Origin: Fagopyrum homotropicum
Taxonomy: Eukaryota > Streptophyta > Magnoliopsida > Caryophyllales > Polygonaceae
DNA length: 64,000 bases
Assembly: GCA_033239125.1 (NCBI GenBank)
Contig: BSWB01000001.1
Location: 42,071,501-42,135,500 of the forward strand
Direction: 5' to 3'
A program made the position numbers and the translations under genes. Below the pieces are notes generated by a model. The model worked only from the letters and a program-made list of their open reading frames with translations, did not search any database and was not told the origin of the DNA. Below, piece after piece: positions 1-11,006 of the stretch. Positions within the stretch are counted from its first letter, which is position 1, and every line of letters starts with the position of its first letter.

Positions 1-2073
1 TGCAGATGATTGGATTTCCAATCCAATTAGTTACAAGTAAAATATGCCAATTGTTAGTTGTGTTATATTCATCCCTTCGATCAAACTGCCCGGCGGGGTT
101 AAATATTAACTTACCATGCAAATCAAGGCAACACTAGAAACCTAAGCAATTACTGCAGTTTTTTATTGTAATTGTTTTCCATCTTGTAATTCTCCATTGA
201 ATATTTGCAAAAATGAGGGATCCCTTTATTCTTATCAAATCTACCAACTCCCAACATTACCTGCAATGTTGGATATTAACATACCATAGAGAGAATGCAT
301 GTCGCAAGTCTAAAAAGAGAACACATCTATGATCAGATAACAACCGAACAAGTAACAATACAATGAAAATGATGTCAAAATAATGAGAAAAAGGTAATGC
401 CTATTATGGAGCTCTCAAGGCAACATTTTCCCTCATATCATCATATCAACTAAGAAAACCAATCTCATAAACATAAGTCACTTCCTAAATAATTTATAAA
501 GGGTCTCTTGGACTGATAAAGTAATAGTGATCAAGGGAAAACAAATGATATTGAATTAAACAATTACCTCCCGATCAGAAAACATCTCCTTTAATTCCCT
601 TATGTGCTACTGAATTGGAGTTACTTCAAGTGCTTGAATGAACAACAATGATTCTTGACTTGCCTTCAAATATAACATGATTGGATTTTCAAACCAATTA
701 GTCACACAAATTGATTGTAAAAGTGCGAAGTGTCATCTGATTCTCCATTAAAAATATTTGCAAAAATAAGCAAAAGGGTTCCTCAAAAATACTGAATTCG
801 AACATCAGGAAGATACCTTGGCCATGGTGAGCGAAGACCGAGCTTGGGTCTTCGCTGGGCATCTAACCAAACTTGAACTTCATGAGATCGGCTTCGGTGA
901 GCTTGTTTTCGGGTTCATCGTTGCAAGCGACAATTGATAAGTTTGTGGGCCTTCAGAGATTGAAAGAGAGGGTTCGTGTTCTCGTTATCGTTGGTGTTTG
1001 TCTTCTTAGGTTTGGGTGTGAAGCGATAGCAATTCTAGCTGTTTATGCTCCTAATTATCAACCACTGTCTCCATTGATACGGATAGCGTCAGATCTATGT
1101 GAAAAATCGTCGAAATCCTTACTCGCCGGATCTACTTCAATGGAAATGGATGATTACTATGGTAATGGAGACGAACGAGGAGACTTTCTAGTGTTTCTCA
1201 TGTGAAAAGAGAGAGTAGCTAGATGATTCTTCGTCTTCTTTCTTCGTCGATGAACTGCACAACGTCTTTCTTCTTTGATGAGAGGTGAGAGATGAGGAAG
1301 GTAGATTATATAATAGGTATTAACTGTAAATATGGATAAATGTTAAGGGCAACATAGTCAAACATAGTCAAATCCTATGCTTAAACATTAGTGTTTTAAA
1401 GGAAATATTTTCTCAGTCGAGGGTTTTAAAAACGGATCCGGAAACACTAGGGTTTTTCCCTTACCAAACGGCCGTTAAATATTAAAATACGCATAAAGAC
1501 TAACAAACATTAGTATTTACTCTTTGTCAAAAACAACCTAAGCCTTAGAGTACAAAAACGTACAAAAACATATATAATTTAAATTTTTAGTAATTATCTT
1601 AAATTTACGCAGTTTTTAAAATCAAATTTCAATTAAACTTAAAATTATAAAATAACATAATACAATTTATTTATTTATTTATTTCGGCAAATATCCTGCG
1701 AAATTTCCTATTGAAAGATAGGGTTCTTGTAGGGATTCGGATTGAAAAATGGGAGGAATATAGCTATCTTCTTCTCCCAGAGGATGAATTTTTTCCCATC
1801 CCCATTTAAAAAGCATGACCCACAAATTTCGAAAATCCCCCTCCAGTTTACAGGCTACTGGTCAGTCGTCACTAGTCACCTTTGTGTCTTGAAAACTGCA
1901 CTTTTCCTTTTCTTCTTCCCGTAGTTAAATCCCATTTTCAAAATAAAAAGAAATCCAGTACTGTACTACCTCCCCAGTCTTCTCCTCCACCCTACCTGTA
2001 AAAACCTCCGCTCCATTTTCATATTCCAAACCCTTACCTGCAACATCCATTTCCCGGAGCCGGAGGGAGGAAA
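1..2073. other. Intergenic DNA upstream of the LEA2-like gene
   Basis: No convincing coding region. The longest open frame (873-1205, +) opens at TTG and resembles nothing I recognise. A short ATG frame at 825 runs 37 codons. On the minus strand, around 800-1150, there are short acidic, hydrophilic open stretches broken by stops, so a decayed gene fragment is possible. About 1330-1740 is AT-rich. The last 150 bases before 2074 are CT-rich, as expected of a plant 5' UTR. No TATA box could be assigned with confidence. Confidence 0.5.
8..800. repeat. Diverged direct repeat pair (about 8-230 and 675-790)
   Basis: Both copies begin with a TGATTGGATTT-CCAATTAGT block and later share TTCTCCATTRAA-ATATTTGCAAAAAT followed by a run ending in a G-rich GGGWTCC. 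The order is conserved but spacing differs, so this is an old duplication about 670 bases apart. Identity is moderate and the ends are unclear. Confidence 0.45.
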
Positions 2074-5000
2074 ATGCATCACAAATCCGACTCAGAGGTC
2101 ACTAGCGTCGATGCGTCTACGCCTCCCAGGTCTCCCCGTCGACCTCTCTACTACGTTCAGAGCCCTTCCCATCCTGACCTCGAGAAAATGTCCTACGCTT
2201 CCAGCCCCGCCACTTCTCCGGTCGCTCACCATTACCACTGCTCTCCGATTCACCACTCTCGCGAATCCTCCACCTCCAGATTCTCCGCTTCCCTCAAGAA
2301 CCAGCGTGTCGCCGCCGGAAACCATCTTGCCCTTGCCTGGAAGGCTGGCCATCGTCGCGGACTTCTCGACGCCGATCTAGACGAGGAAGAAGATGACGAA
2401 AAGGAGAACGAAGAGCGCCCCCATTCTGCTAGGTTTTACGTGGCTTGCTTTCTGCTGTGCTTCGTGTTTTTGTTTTCGCTATTCTCCTTCATTTTGTGGG
2501 GTGCTAGCAAGTCTTTTTCACCTCATGTCATCATCAAGGTAACCCCCTCGCTGAGTCTACAAACCGGATCTTTTACATTGACCAAAATGCTTGCATTTTG
2601 TTTTTTTTATTTTTAAATTTAGGGGAATTGCTTACAGCATGCTCTATGAATATACTTTGCTATTTTATCCTTCAGCAATCCTACTGAAATTTATTGAAGA
2701 TGGTAAATTGCGTTCTTTGATGGTGTCTTGGGGTGCACAATGAGGATAACTCAAATATCGGGGTTCATTAAACTACTTGGTTCTTTACACTTTTCATTGA
2801 TTACATAAATGCAACAACTGCTATTTATATATGGGCCATCACCAGCTACTAAAATATTGTTGTTGATGAATGTTGGTTGGAGCAGAGGGTGGTGTTCATG
2901 GACTTCACAGTGCAAGCAGGGATGGACCACTCTGGGGTTCCGACAGATATGCTGTCACTCAATTCAACGGTCCGGATTTACTACCGGAATCGCGGCACTT
3001 TTTTTGGGGTCCACGTGACATCTACTCCTTTTGAGCTCTACTACTCCAACCTCAAGCTCGCCTCTGGCCAGGTATTACTTCCCACTATTCTTCCGGGTAT
3101 CATTGGTTGCCTGTATATGAATCCAATCAGCTTAATTGGTGGAGTATGCTTAAACCTTCTAATGCTGTATCAAATAGGTAAAAAAAATTATTTGTGGAAA
3201 TAAGTGTGCTTTTTTATTTTTATAAGTGTAATTCTACCCTTATTAATTCTCGAACCAACTTTCCAAAATGAAACACAATAATTTGTCCAGATTTATTAAC
3301 CATGTTATTTAGTGTATTTTTGTCGCGTTAGTTTGTGAAAAATTTTGTCCGTGTAAATTATGTAATGCTATTTATTACATATTTTATAAATATTTATGTA
3401 ATTTACTTGCACGATATTGCAAGTAAATCATTTTAATGTTGCACTTTGTAAATTATGTAATGCTATTTATTACATATTTTATAAATATTATTTATGTAAT
3501 TTACACCAATATACTATTATCTACACAAAACATTTTGCAATTTGAAAACTATATTACTATATTCACAAATCATTTTAATGTTGCACTTGTTTACACAAAC
3601 CGAATACAAACTATTTAAGCTTGACAACACAAATTAAAACAAACAAAAAATACAAACTTTTTAAACTCAAATTGTTGAATCTACCTAAGTTTTTTAAAAA
3701 AAAACACGAAGCTGTGAGCTTTATTTAATAACACTTCTACATGAAATATAAAAAATTGATAAATTTTGATTACACAAATACGGTCAAATACACTAGTTCA
3801 TTTAGTTAACCAAATACATTCTATATTTCTATTATAATTACACGAATTCATTAAAACAAAATTACTCTTAAATTTGATTACACAAATTATCTTGTAAACT
3901 CAATTAAAGGTAGAAATCCTTATAGGTAATAATATCATTATTTAGCTCTTTTTTTTTTATTTACATAAAGATTACAAAAATATATATTTTGTATGCTCAA
4001 TTAAAGATAGAAGTCTGTTTAGGGGTAGAATATCATTACTTTTTTTTTTTTACATAAATTACAAATATTTTTACACAAAGGTAATTAAGTATTTACATAA
4101 GAATAAAGCCTATTTTACCAATTGGAACTTATAAAAAGCCGCTTTCCTCTAATTTCGTCAATCCAAAACCTCTCTGGTCAAACATGGAATGTAGACAAGT
4201 TGCATGTGATTATTTGAATTTAACTAATGATGGAAATTTATTTCACCCTAAGTGGCTGCTAAACTAACTTGTTTGATTTCCTGTATTTCTGGCGATCTAT
4301 TAAGATTGAATATCATACATTGACTTGGGCATGTTTTAAAATTAAATACCCATTATGTATGAATGGATGAGAATTGTTTTCATGTTTTAAAGCTTTGCAT
4401 GTGAAGTCATTTTTCTGTGTAGTAAATGGGCCCGTTTGGTAGGATAACAGTGCGTAGATGAAGAAGAGGATGAAGAGAATTATCTTGATGAAGAAATAAG
4501 AAAATGAAATTGTCTAAGAGAATGAGTATCAAAATAAGTAAAATGAGCGTTTGATAAAATGAATATGACTATGGGTAAAATTACGAAAAAATACGTGTTA
4601 AAATATTTTTGAGATGAAAGAGATGAAAAAAAGAAGAGGGGTAAAAGTGAGATTTTAGTCTCAACAATCCTTATAATCGAAGTTTGATAGGATTACAAAA
4701 TTTTCATAATCTAATTCTCTTAATCTCCATAATCTGAAATGCCAATTTGTTCAACGACAAGTATCTTGGAAGGTTGGTGAAAGCACATTGTATTTGATCC
4801 GTAGGCTTGGTACAAATAATAATGACTCTGTTTTGTGTCTTCCTTTGTGTGATCTAATAGGGTTTCTCTGAAAGCGTAGTATATATGCCAATTTCTTGGA
4901 TGAACAAGAAAAATGTTAAAGGCTTGAAAGAATAGTAGTGATTCTTGATGGATCACTTGTGGCACCAAAAATCTTTCCCAGGACTTATTTTTGCTGCCTG

Positions 5001-5714
5001 GTCTTGTGGTGTTGCCAATTTCCTTGTTCCCGTATTTTTTAGGGAGGGCAAATCCCTTCCATTTTCTTTTCTTATTGAAAAAATGCTAGGCTCATACCTT
5101 ATCAACAACACGTCTTTTTGCAGATGTCTTTTTATCATCTTCACTTTCTTACCCATTTGCAGCAGTTTCCAGGGTTGCTTGAGACTTTTGAAAATGAAAA
5201 AGAAACTTATATAGTGGTGAATGATGTTATACTAGTTCATTTTATGTTCGATAAAAAATGGACATATACATGATAACAAAATGATATAAGATGAAATGCT
5301 TAAATAACTAAACACTCACGAACTTCCATTTGATATAGAGCAAACGGAACTTAAAAATTACCAAAAAGAGAACAGATTATGTATTAGTGCTGACTTACAA
5401 CTTATGCCTTTGCCTGGTAAGGTTAAACACAACTTAATGACCAATATTGGTTAAGCAGGAAATATGATTAGTTAAAATTAGTATAAAAGTAAATTCAGGC
5501 ATTACAACCACCTGTGAATTGCATTCTGCGAATATTTGCAGCATTTTACTGATGTTTTATTAATTGGATGGATAAAGCTCTATACTTTACATCAAAAGGT
5601 GCACATGAAGCAAAGCATCACATGCCAGAGGGCATGAAAGAGAAGTATTCACCTTCTGAGAACTTGAATAGTCAACTTTTCTCAGATTTTATATCTTTGA
5701 AATTTGGAAAGAAG

Positions 5715-5753
<39 letters not shown>

Positions 5754-6225
5754 GACATTTTCACATTTTCTTAGTTTTTTTATGATTTTGCACGGACGTC
5801 ATCATATTTAGGAAGAAGTATGGTCATTGCTGAAATATTGATCAATGTATCAGAATATCTGCATACATGCATCTAGATTACATTTTCATGGACCGATTCT
5901 CAGGTTGTAACTTCCACTTATGCAGATAAAGACATTCTATGAATCAAGAAAGAGTGATCGCTTGGTGACCACTGTGGTGAGAGGATACCAAGTCCCCCTC
6001 TATGGAGGGATTTCATCTCTTTCTGATGCAAGGGTCGGGGATCATGTATTCAAAGACAAAGTCCGTGTAGGACTGAATATGACCTTTACTGTGAGATCAA
6101 GAGCTCACATACTCGGGAGCCTGGTGAAGTCCAAATTCTATAGAAATATTAGATGCCCTCTGACTTTGGATGGAAGCAGGCTCGGGAAACCAGTAAAGAT
6201 AGCCGATTCATGCCTTCGCGAGTAG
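2074..6225 (+). CDS. Single-pass membrane protein with C-terminal LEA2 domain (three exons)
   Basis: Exons: 2074-2538, 2886-3071 and 5926-6225 (stop included), all joined in phase 0 with GT..AG borders; 155+62+99 = 316 residues. Exon 1 encodes a Ser/Pro-rich cytosolic tail with the motif YYVQSPSHPD (residues 26-35), an acidic stretch DEEEDDEKENEE, and one membrane helix (about 121-144). Exons 2-3 encode the LEA2 fold, with RNRGTFFGVHVTSTP, a short FYESRKSDR segment and FTVRSRAHILG. This order matches Arabidopsis proteins of the At1g45688/At5g42860 type (late embryogenesis abundant group 2, NDR1/HIN1-like). The biochemical role is not established; members sit at the plasma membrane and some are linked to stress responses. 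The ATG at 2074 is chosen because MHHKSDSE is typical of the family start. The exon 2 acceptor could be 3 bases earlier, adding one Gln. No frameshift or stop is seen, so the gene looks functional. Confidence 0.9.
2539..2885 (+). other. Intron 1 of the LEA2-like gene
   Basis: Donor AAG|GTAACC and acceptor GAGCAG|AGG. It is T-rich and 347 bases long. Short open frames that run into it are read-through of exon 1 or noise. Confidence 0.8.
3352..3505. repeat. Two-copy tandem repeat (~94 bp), itself palindromic
   Basis: A unit containing GTAATGCTATTTATTACAT followed by TTTATAAATATT and TATGTAATTTAC occurs twice, starting near 3357 and 3451. The GTAAATTA...TAATTTAC ends make each unit partly self-complementary. 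The linker AAATCATTTTAATGTTGCAC recurs again near 3567. It probably derives from a decayed AT-rich MITE covering about 3200-4150. Confidence 0.5.
4433..4745. mobile_element. Possible degraded MITE in intron 2
   Basis: It opens with GGGCCCGTTTGGTAGGATAA, a start common in plant MITEs. It contains GTTTGATAGGATTA near 4682 and ends near TAATCTGAAATGCC. The inverted ends are poor and no target duplication was found, so this is only a candidate. Confidence 0.3.
5719..5748. repeat. (TA)n microsatellite
   Basis: About 15 TA units in intron 2, 180 bases before the acceptor of exon 3. Confidence 0.9.
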
Positions 6226-6502
6226 ACATTTTTCCACTCTGTTAACCAATGGATCTAATGGCTATTTAAGTTGCTGTGTAGAATGTTTGGGTATAGGTAG
6301 GATTCATTGAATTGTCTAGATTCCTCGAAATACTGGTTGTAGGCTTATAATATGACGGGCTGTAAAAGTGCAGCTAATTTAATTTTAAACGGCATTTTTG
6401 TAAGTTATTCCATTTATGCAGATTCTGTATTTTAGTACATACTTTATCCCAGTAGAATATAGGGTGAATTTTTAAAGTAGCATTTAAGTTTTAGGGTTTT
6501 GG

Positions 6503-6569
<67 letters not shown>

Positions 6570-6571
6570 TA
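6226..6571. repeat. 3' flank of the gene ending in a long (AT)n tract
   Basis: 6226-6505 is probable 3' UTR and flank; no clear AATAAA signal was found. 6509-6571 is an almost pure (AT)n run that abuts the poly(T) end of the LINE, consistent with L1 insertion at an AT-rich target. Confidence 0.75.
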
Positions 6572-6612
6572 TTTTTTTTTTTTTTGATACAAAGGTAAGA
6601 GAAGTAGGTGGA

Positions 6613-7416
6613 TCAGTTTCTAGAAACCAATCGGCCTAATGCATCCTTGCGGATGAGGTCTTGGACATCTTCTGGAATCTTTTCAATGTGAATCTCGGAG
6701 TTGTGCCCATGTGAAGCTATCTTGTCCGCAACCAGATTAATCTCCCTAAAAATATGTCGCATGACGGAGAAAGTAAACTCAGAGATGAGATTTGAAATGT
6801 CGTTGATAATCATATCCAATTCCCAAGGTGGTTGCCAGATATGGTTGATCGAGTTAACAAGAGTCAAGTTATCTCCTTCAATCTCAATAAATTTGATTCC
6901 AGTGTCCTTGGCCTTTTGGAGGCCATTTCGTAAGGCTAGAGCTTCCGCTTCCAAAATGGATTCAGCATCACACCTGCCACTTCCAATTTCGATTGGGACG
7001 GCATTGTGATTTCGGATGATAAATCCATACGAAAATTTTCCTGACGTATTTTGTGAGCCGTCGAAATTAAGTTTGTGAAATCCATTATCTGGAGTTTTCC
7101 ACTTAATGTTCTTCTTTTTTCTTCTTGGTGATTTATTTACTATATTGTTCAAGTTTTGTTTTCTATTTGCCTCGTTCCACACTTCAATTTGGTTCAAAGC
7201 TATACCTTTTATATTTTCTGGAATTTTTGTTTTATTAAAAATGTATTGATTTCTTGTCATCCATATGGTCCACCAAGTTACTACAGTGAGCGTCATTTCT
7301 TTACTTGATAATAAACCTTTCAAGTCATGAAGAGCCTCGTTGATTTTCCAATTAGTAAAATCGTAGTTTTTTAAGATATATTTTGACTTTTGATAGTTGA
7401 TATCATAAAAGGACAC
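6613..7416 (-). pseudogene. LINE ORF2 fragment: RNase H-like domain
   Basis: A 267-codon frame shifted relative to the upstream RT part. The RNase H fold is visible: FDGSQNTSGKFSYGFIIR (first Asp), a Glu in LEAEALALRNGL, an Asp in IEGDNLTLVNSI and an Asp in FREINLVADKIA. These four acidic positions match plant LINE and retro-derived RNase H proteins. It is the 3' part of the same LINE and ends about 30 bases before the poly(A) tail. Such domains are sometimes annotated as host genes; here the adjacency to zf-RVT and the poly(A) tail argues for a dead LINE. Confidence 0.85.
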
Positions 7417-8340
7417 TGGAAGAAGAGGTGTTTGGTGCTTTCAGTATGATGATTACAGAATTCACAATTCATTACGACAGAGATCTTTTGTCTGTCTAGA
7501 TTTTCCTTTGTCGGTAGGCCATCCATGGCTAGCTTCCATAAGAAGTTTTTAATTTTAGGCATAATGTCCAATTTTCAAATCCAAGATTTATCGGAAGTAA
7601 CTCCAACCTTGTTTATTTGAAAATATTCTAAAGAAGATTTAGTCGAATACCATCCTTCCTCATTCCCCGACCCATATAATTTGTCCCGAATATAACTATT
7701 GGGAAGATTATACCTTTTAATTTTTTCGATAATGTTTAGCGGTAATATACTACTTAATTGGTTGATTCGTTGGATATCCCAAGAGTTATCCTTAATGTAT
7801 GTTGAAGTAAGTTCCACCTCGTTCACAATGTTTGTATTTGTCACCAACTCTTGCAAGGGTTTATCTATTATCCATTTATCCTTCCAGAATCTAATTGTAT
7901 TTCCATCCCCAACCCTCCATGTGAGACCTTTGTTAAATTCTTCGTTTAACTTAATCAGTTTCTTCCATTGCCATGATGTGTTCTTCCCGCATTTATATTC
8001 CCATAGACGGGTACCCCGTAGGTATTTTTCTTCAACAATTTTTACCCAAATGTTATCCGGCTCAGCCAGAATTTTCCACAAAAGTTTCATTTGAAGGGCT
8101 TTATTCATGTCTTCTGATTTTCTGATCCCCGTTCCACCTAGTGAACGTGGCTTACAAATTTTATCCCAACTAATCAAAGGATGGAAATTTGGACCTTTAT
8201 TCCAGAAAAATAATCTATTTATTTTGTCCAATTCTGTATGGATGTTAGTCGGTAGCATGAATGCCTGCATGATGTAACTTGGTTTAGCATTAAGGTTAGT
8301 TTTTATTAGTTTTGTTACGAAGGTGCCATATCGTTTAATG
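7371..8340 (-). pseudogene. LINE ORF2 fragment: RT C-terminus and zf-RVT domain
   Basis: From about 8340 the frame reads RT thumb/connection-like sequence (YIMQAFMLPTNIHTELDK, RLFFWNKG, LGGTGIRKSEDMNKALQMK, WRVGDGNTIRFWKDKW), as in plant L1 elements. At 7575-7577 a TGA interrupts SWI*KLDIMPKIK, where the family normally has Trp. The same frame then gives the zinc-binding RVT domain (FLWKLAMDGLPTKENL, C-x2-C, H, C) to about 7415, where a frameshift separates it from the RNase H part. The catalytic YXDD region lies upstream and is absent. It is non-functional. Confidence 0.85.
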
Positions 8341-8527
8341 TATTATTCGTAGTTATTGTTGGTTGAGTGGATTATTCGTAGTTATTGTTGGATTCCTAAT
8401 TATTATTATTCGTAGTTATTATTAATTATGATATCTACTTTAAATCTCAACCCTTAATACTCACCATCCAACGGTGTACGATTGTTCTCATGTTCTCACG
8501 TTAGAGGTGTTCTCATGGGAACCACAC

Positions 8528-8585
<58 letters not shown>
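8528..8585. repeat. Compound (CA)n(TA)n microsatellite
   Basis: About 13 CA units directly followed by about 15 TA units. Confidence 0.9.
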
Positions 8586-8589
<4 letters not shown>

Positions 8590-8792
8590 CTCTTTGTTTC
8601 TCTCTTCTCGCAAAAATCCTGATCATTTCTCCGAAACGCTCTCAAATACCATAAATTGTTGAGAAGCTCGATCTCAACTTCCTCGAATCCTCTGTGGTAT
8701 TCATGTTGATTATCGGTGCTGAATCCGTTGTCATCTTCATTAGTCCCTCCTTAAAAAAGGGGTTTACTTGCATATGACGATGACGGAGGTGT

Positions 8793-8866
8793 TTCAAGTA
8801 AACGGCCTAGGTTTAATCCTCTTATGTAATTCAAGTCAACGGCCTAGGTTTAATCCTCTTGTGTAA
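8793..8866. repeat. 37-bp tandem duplication
   Basis: Two copies of a unit with core ACGGCCTAGGTTTAATCCTC start at 8793 and 8830 and differ at only two or three positions. The core includes the near-palindrome GGCCTAGG. Confidence 0.85.
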
Positions 8867-9424
8867 TCTGTTGTTAGCTCCACCAGTCTCACTAGATGAG
8901 CTCGATATTGAGTTTAATCCGCATGTTTACATTCCAGAGTGAAGCATCGTTGTCATCAAACTAGAATTTGCTTGTTTCTGTTGTGATTTCGATCCCTGGA
9001 ATTTGTTTGTTTCTACTCCAAATTCGATCCCTAATTTGCCTATTTACTGCGGTAATTTCTCAGTTTCCATTGCCAACAAGCACTTGTTAAATTCAGATGA
9101 AAAAGAAAATTGTTGTCAAACAAGCACTTGTTGTATCTTCATACGAAAAATTCTCAAGTGTTGCAACAACTTGAAAAGATTAAGCCGATGTTGGTTGTTG
9201 TCAACAAGCACTCTTAACAAGTGCTTGTTGATAGTCCGAAAAAATTCAGTTGTAGTATGTATGATGACTAAAACTCTATCTTCATTTGAACAAAAATTTG
9301 ATATTTAGTTTTTGACAACTTGTTTAACTTTTGATAAAATATAAGATTGAGTATGCATATACAAGTCATCAAGGAAAAATAGGCTACATTTGGAGTTTTA
9401 TAGGACAATTCGGTTTGAATGCCC

Positions 9425-9800
9425 TGTTGTAGCATTTGAATTGTCAAAAAGCCCTGTTGAGAGTCTAAAAGTTGTGAATAAGTCTTGTTGACGGTCTACA
9501 AGTTGTGAAAAAGCCTTGATGACATTCTTGAAGCTATGAAATCCTTATTGAAACTCCATAAGTTCTCAAAAAGCCTTGTGATAGCCCTAAAGCTGTGAAA
9601 ACGCCCTGTTGACAATCCATAATCTATCAAAAAGCCTTGTTGATTGTCCTGAAGATGTGAAAAACCTTGTTGACAGTCCAAATACTATCAAAAAGCCTTG
9701 TTGACGGTCCATAAGTTGTTAAGAAACATTGTTGACATTCAAAAGCTGTCAAAAAATCTTATTGACAGTCCAAAAGCTATCAAAAAGCGTGAGACAACTT
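9425..9800. repeat. Diverged ~39-bp tandem array
   Basis: About nine units of the form AAAAAGCCYTGTTGACAGTCC followed by ATAAGCTGTC. Units are 60-90% alike and spaced at about 37-41 bases. The array can be read through on the minus strand (9496-9681), giving a repetitive peptide, but this is an effect of the repeat and not a gene. Related GTTGACA/GTCAACAAG words continue to 9990 and across the Copia insertion at 22655-22745. Confidence 0.8.
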
Positions 9801-11006
9801 GTTGGCAGCCTAAGAAAATGGATGAGGTATCCACCTTCAATACTTAAATTAAGGTTGTCGTCAAAAAATATTGACAGCCCAAAAAAAGGATGATATATCC
9901 ACCTTCAATACTCAAATTAAGTTGTTGTCAACAAGTGTTAAAAACTTGTTGATAATCTGGAAAAAAAAAAAAGGATGAGGATACCACTTTCAATATCAAC
10001 TAGTGATGGCAAATAAAGACAAACAAATAATCATTTATAAAAATAACAATCAAATGGAATTTAGTACACTTACAACTACCCAAATCACTACACGATCCAC
10101 TTAAAACAAGCATTCATATAAAAAAACCAAATTCATACATTTCTTCATTTTTTTTTCCATAGATTCTTCACTCCAAAACAAAACATGAAGAAAGTGTGAG
10201 ACGAAAAATAAAACATTACAACAAAAGCATGAACTTGAGGCATTATTTTAGTAATCAAGAGTGACTAAAACCGCCATATTTCCAATTACATGTTGAAGGC
10301 TAGCCACATTCTCCAAGATCTCCCATGCTACTTTCAGTTGTCGAGCGGCTAACCTAAGCTTTAATTTGTCTTATTAGAACTGTGCATGACATGCCTCAAA
10401 GAAAATCTCGTCTATTTCTTGAAACATCTTTTTGACATTCAGATTAATGCATAGCATGATCACAATGTCCTTTAACATCCCTTTCTAGACTTAAGTAGAT
10501 CATTGCTCCATATAAAAAGTGCTTTTTCATCAACTTGGAAAGAAATTCATGTATATCTTGTTATCTTTGATATACATAGTGTCAAAATAATAGTAATAGA
10601 CATTATGTGGCTCGGTGGGGATACTGTTAAAACTTGTTGACAACTTTGCTGAATATCAATGATGATGGAAAAATTTGTGGCCTATCCCCTAGGTTTTGAA
10701 TATGTAGGAATAATGACAAGACAACAACGATCAATATACAACACATCAAAAAAGAACAAAGTGAGGCAATATACCAACTTTTTCTTAGAATAATTTATAT
10801 AGCAGTTGGACAAACTAGGACTAAGACAAAAATAACTATCACAATGGACAAATCTGCACAAAAAGGGAAGATAGACAAATATGCTATATTGCTACATCGT
10901 CTCTAATAAATGTTTGTCTTACACTAGTCACAAAATTACTCATAGAACAAAATTATTATCATTAGAATCCTCATAGTTTCTACCCAACAAATTTATGTCT
11001 TACACT
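9801..11006. other. Intergenic DNA between the tandem array and the Copia element
   Basis: AT-rich. Apart from the minus-strand gene-like fragment at 10248-10475 nothing is recognised. The sequence continues at 22571 after the Copia insertion; the five bases ACACT (11002-11006) are duplicated at 22571-22575. Confidence 0.6.
10248..10475 (-). pseudogene. Gene-like fragment of unknown family
   Basis: The minus strand from 10475 reads as one protein-like frame of 75 codons. It includes IVIMLCINLNVKKMFQEIDE, FFEACHAQF, two adjacent stops, then KLRLAARQLKVAWEILENVA and ending VLVTLDY. The composition looks like a real helical protein rather than chance translation, but I do not recognise the family. 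The double stop and lack of a start make it a relic or a captured fragment. Confidence 0.35.

Larger units (their letters stand above)
3072..5925 (+). other. Intron 2 of the LEA2-like gene (2.85 kb)
   Basis: Donor CCAG|GTATTA and acceptor TATGCAG|ATAAAG. The intron is very AT-rich. It holds an inverted and tandem repeat block (3352-3505), a possible degraded MITE (4433-4745) and a (TA)n tract (5719-5748). No exon was found inside it: the protein reads smoothly from GQ to IKTFYESRK across the junction, as in homologues. Confidence 0.8.
6572..8340 (-). mobile_element. 5'-truncated L1-type LINE, decayed
   Basis: On the minus strand the order is end of the reverse transcriptase region, zinc-binding RVT domain, RNase H, then a poly(A) tail (poly(T) at 6572-6585 on the plus strand). 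Coding similarity continues upstream of the ATG at 8270 to about 8340 (KPSYIMQAF) and then stops, so the 5' two thirds (endonuclease and RT catalytic core) are missing, as in most L1 copies. At least one nonsense codon and one frameshift make it inactive. I could not identify the target site duplication. Confidence 0.85.
8341..9420. other. Intergenic DNA with simple repeats
   Basis: No gene recognised. It holds short repeats of TTATTCGTAGTTATT (8343-8420), a compound microsatellite at 8528-8585 and a 37-bp tandem duplication at 8793-8866. At 9075-9235 the palindrome-like CAACAAGCACTTGTT recurs (compare 22655-22745). Confidence 0.6.

Noticed and set aside
873..1205. 110-codon open frame upstream of the LEA2-like gene
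   Set aside because: Opens at TTG, no recognised domain, and the region shows no splice or promoter context. Left as unassigned.
2092..2380. Overlapping frames within exon 1 of the LEA2-like gene
   Set aside because: Shadows of a GC-rich coding exon; the main frame has clear family motifs.
9425..9800. Regular repeats as a CRISPR-like array
   Set aside because: Units are contiguous and diverged without unique spacers, and the context is a plant nuclear genome.
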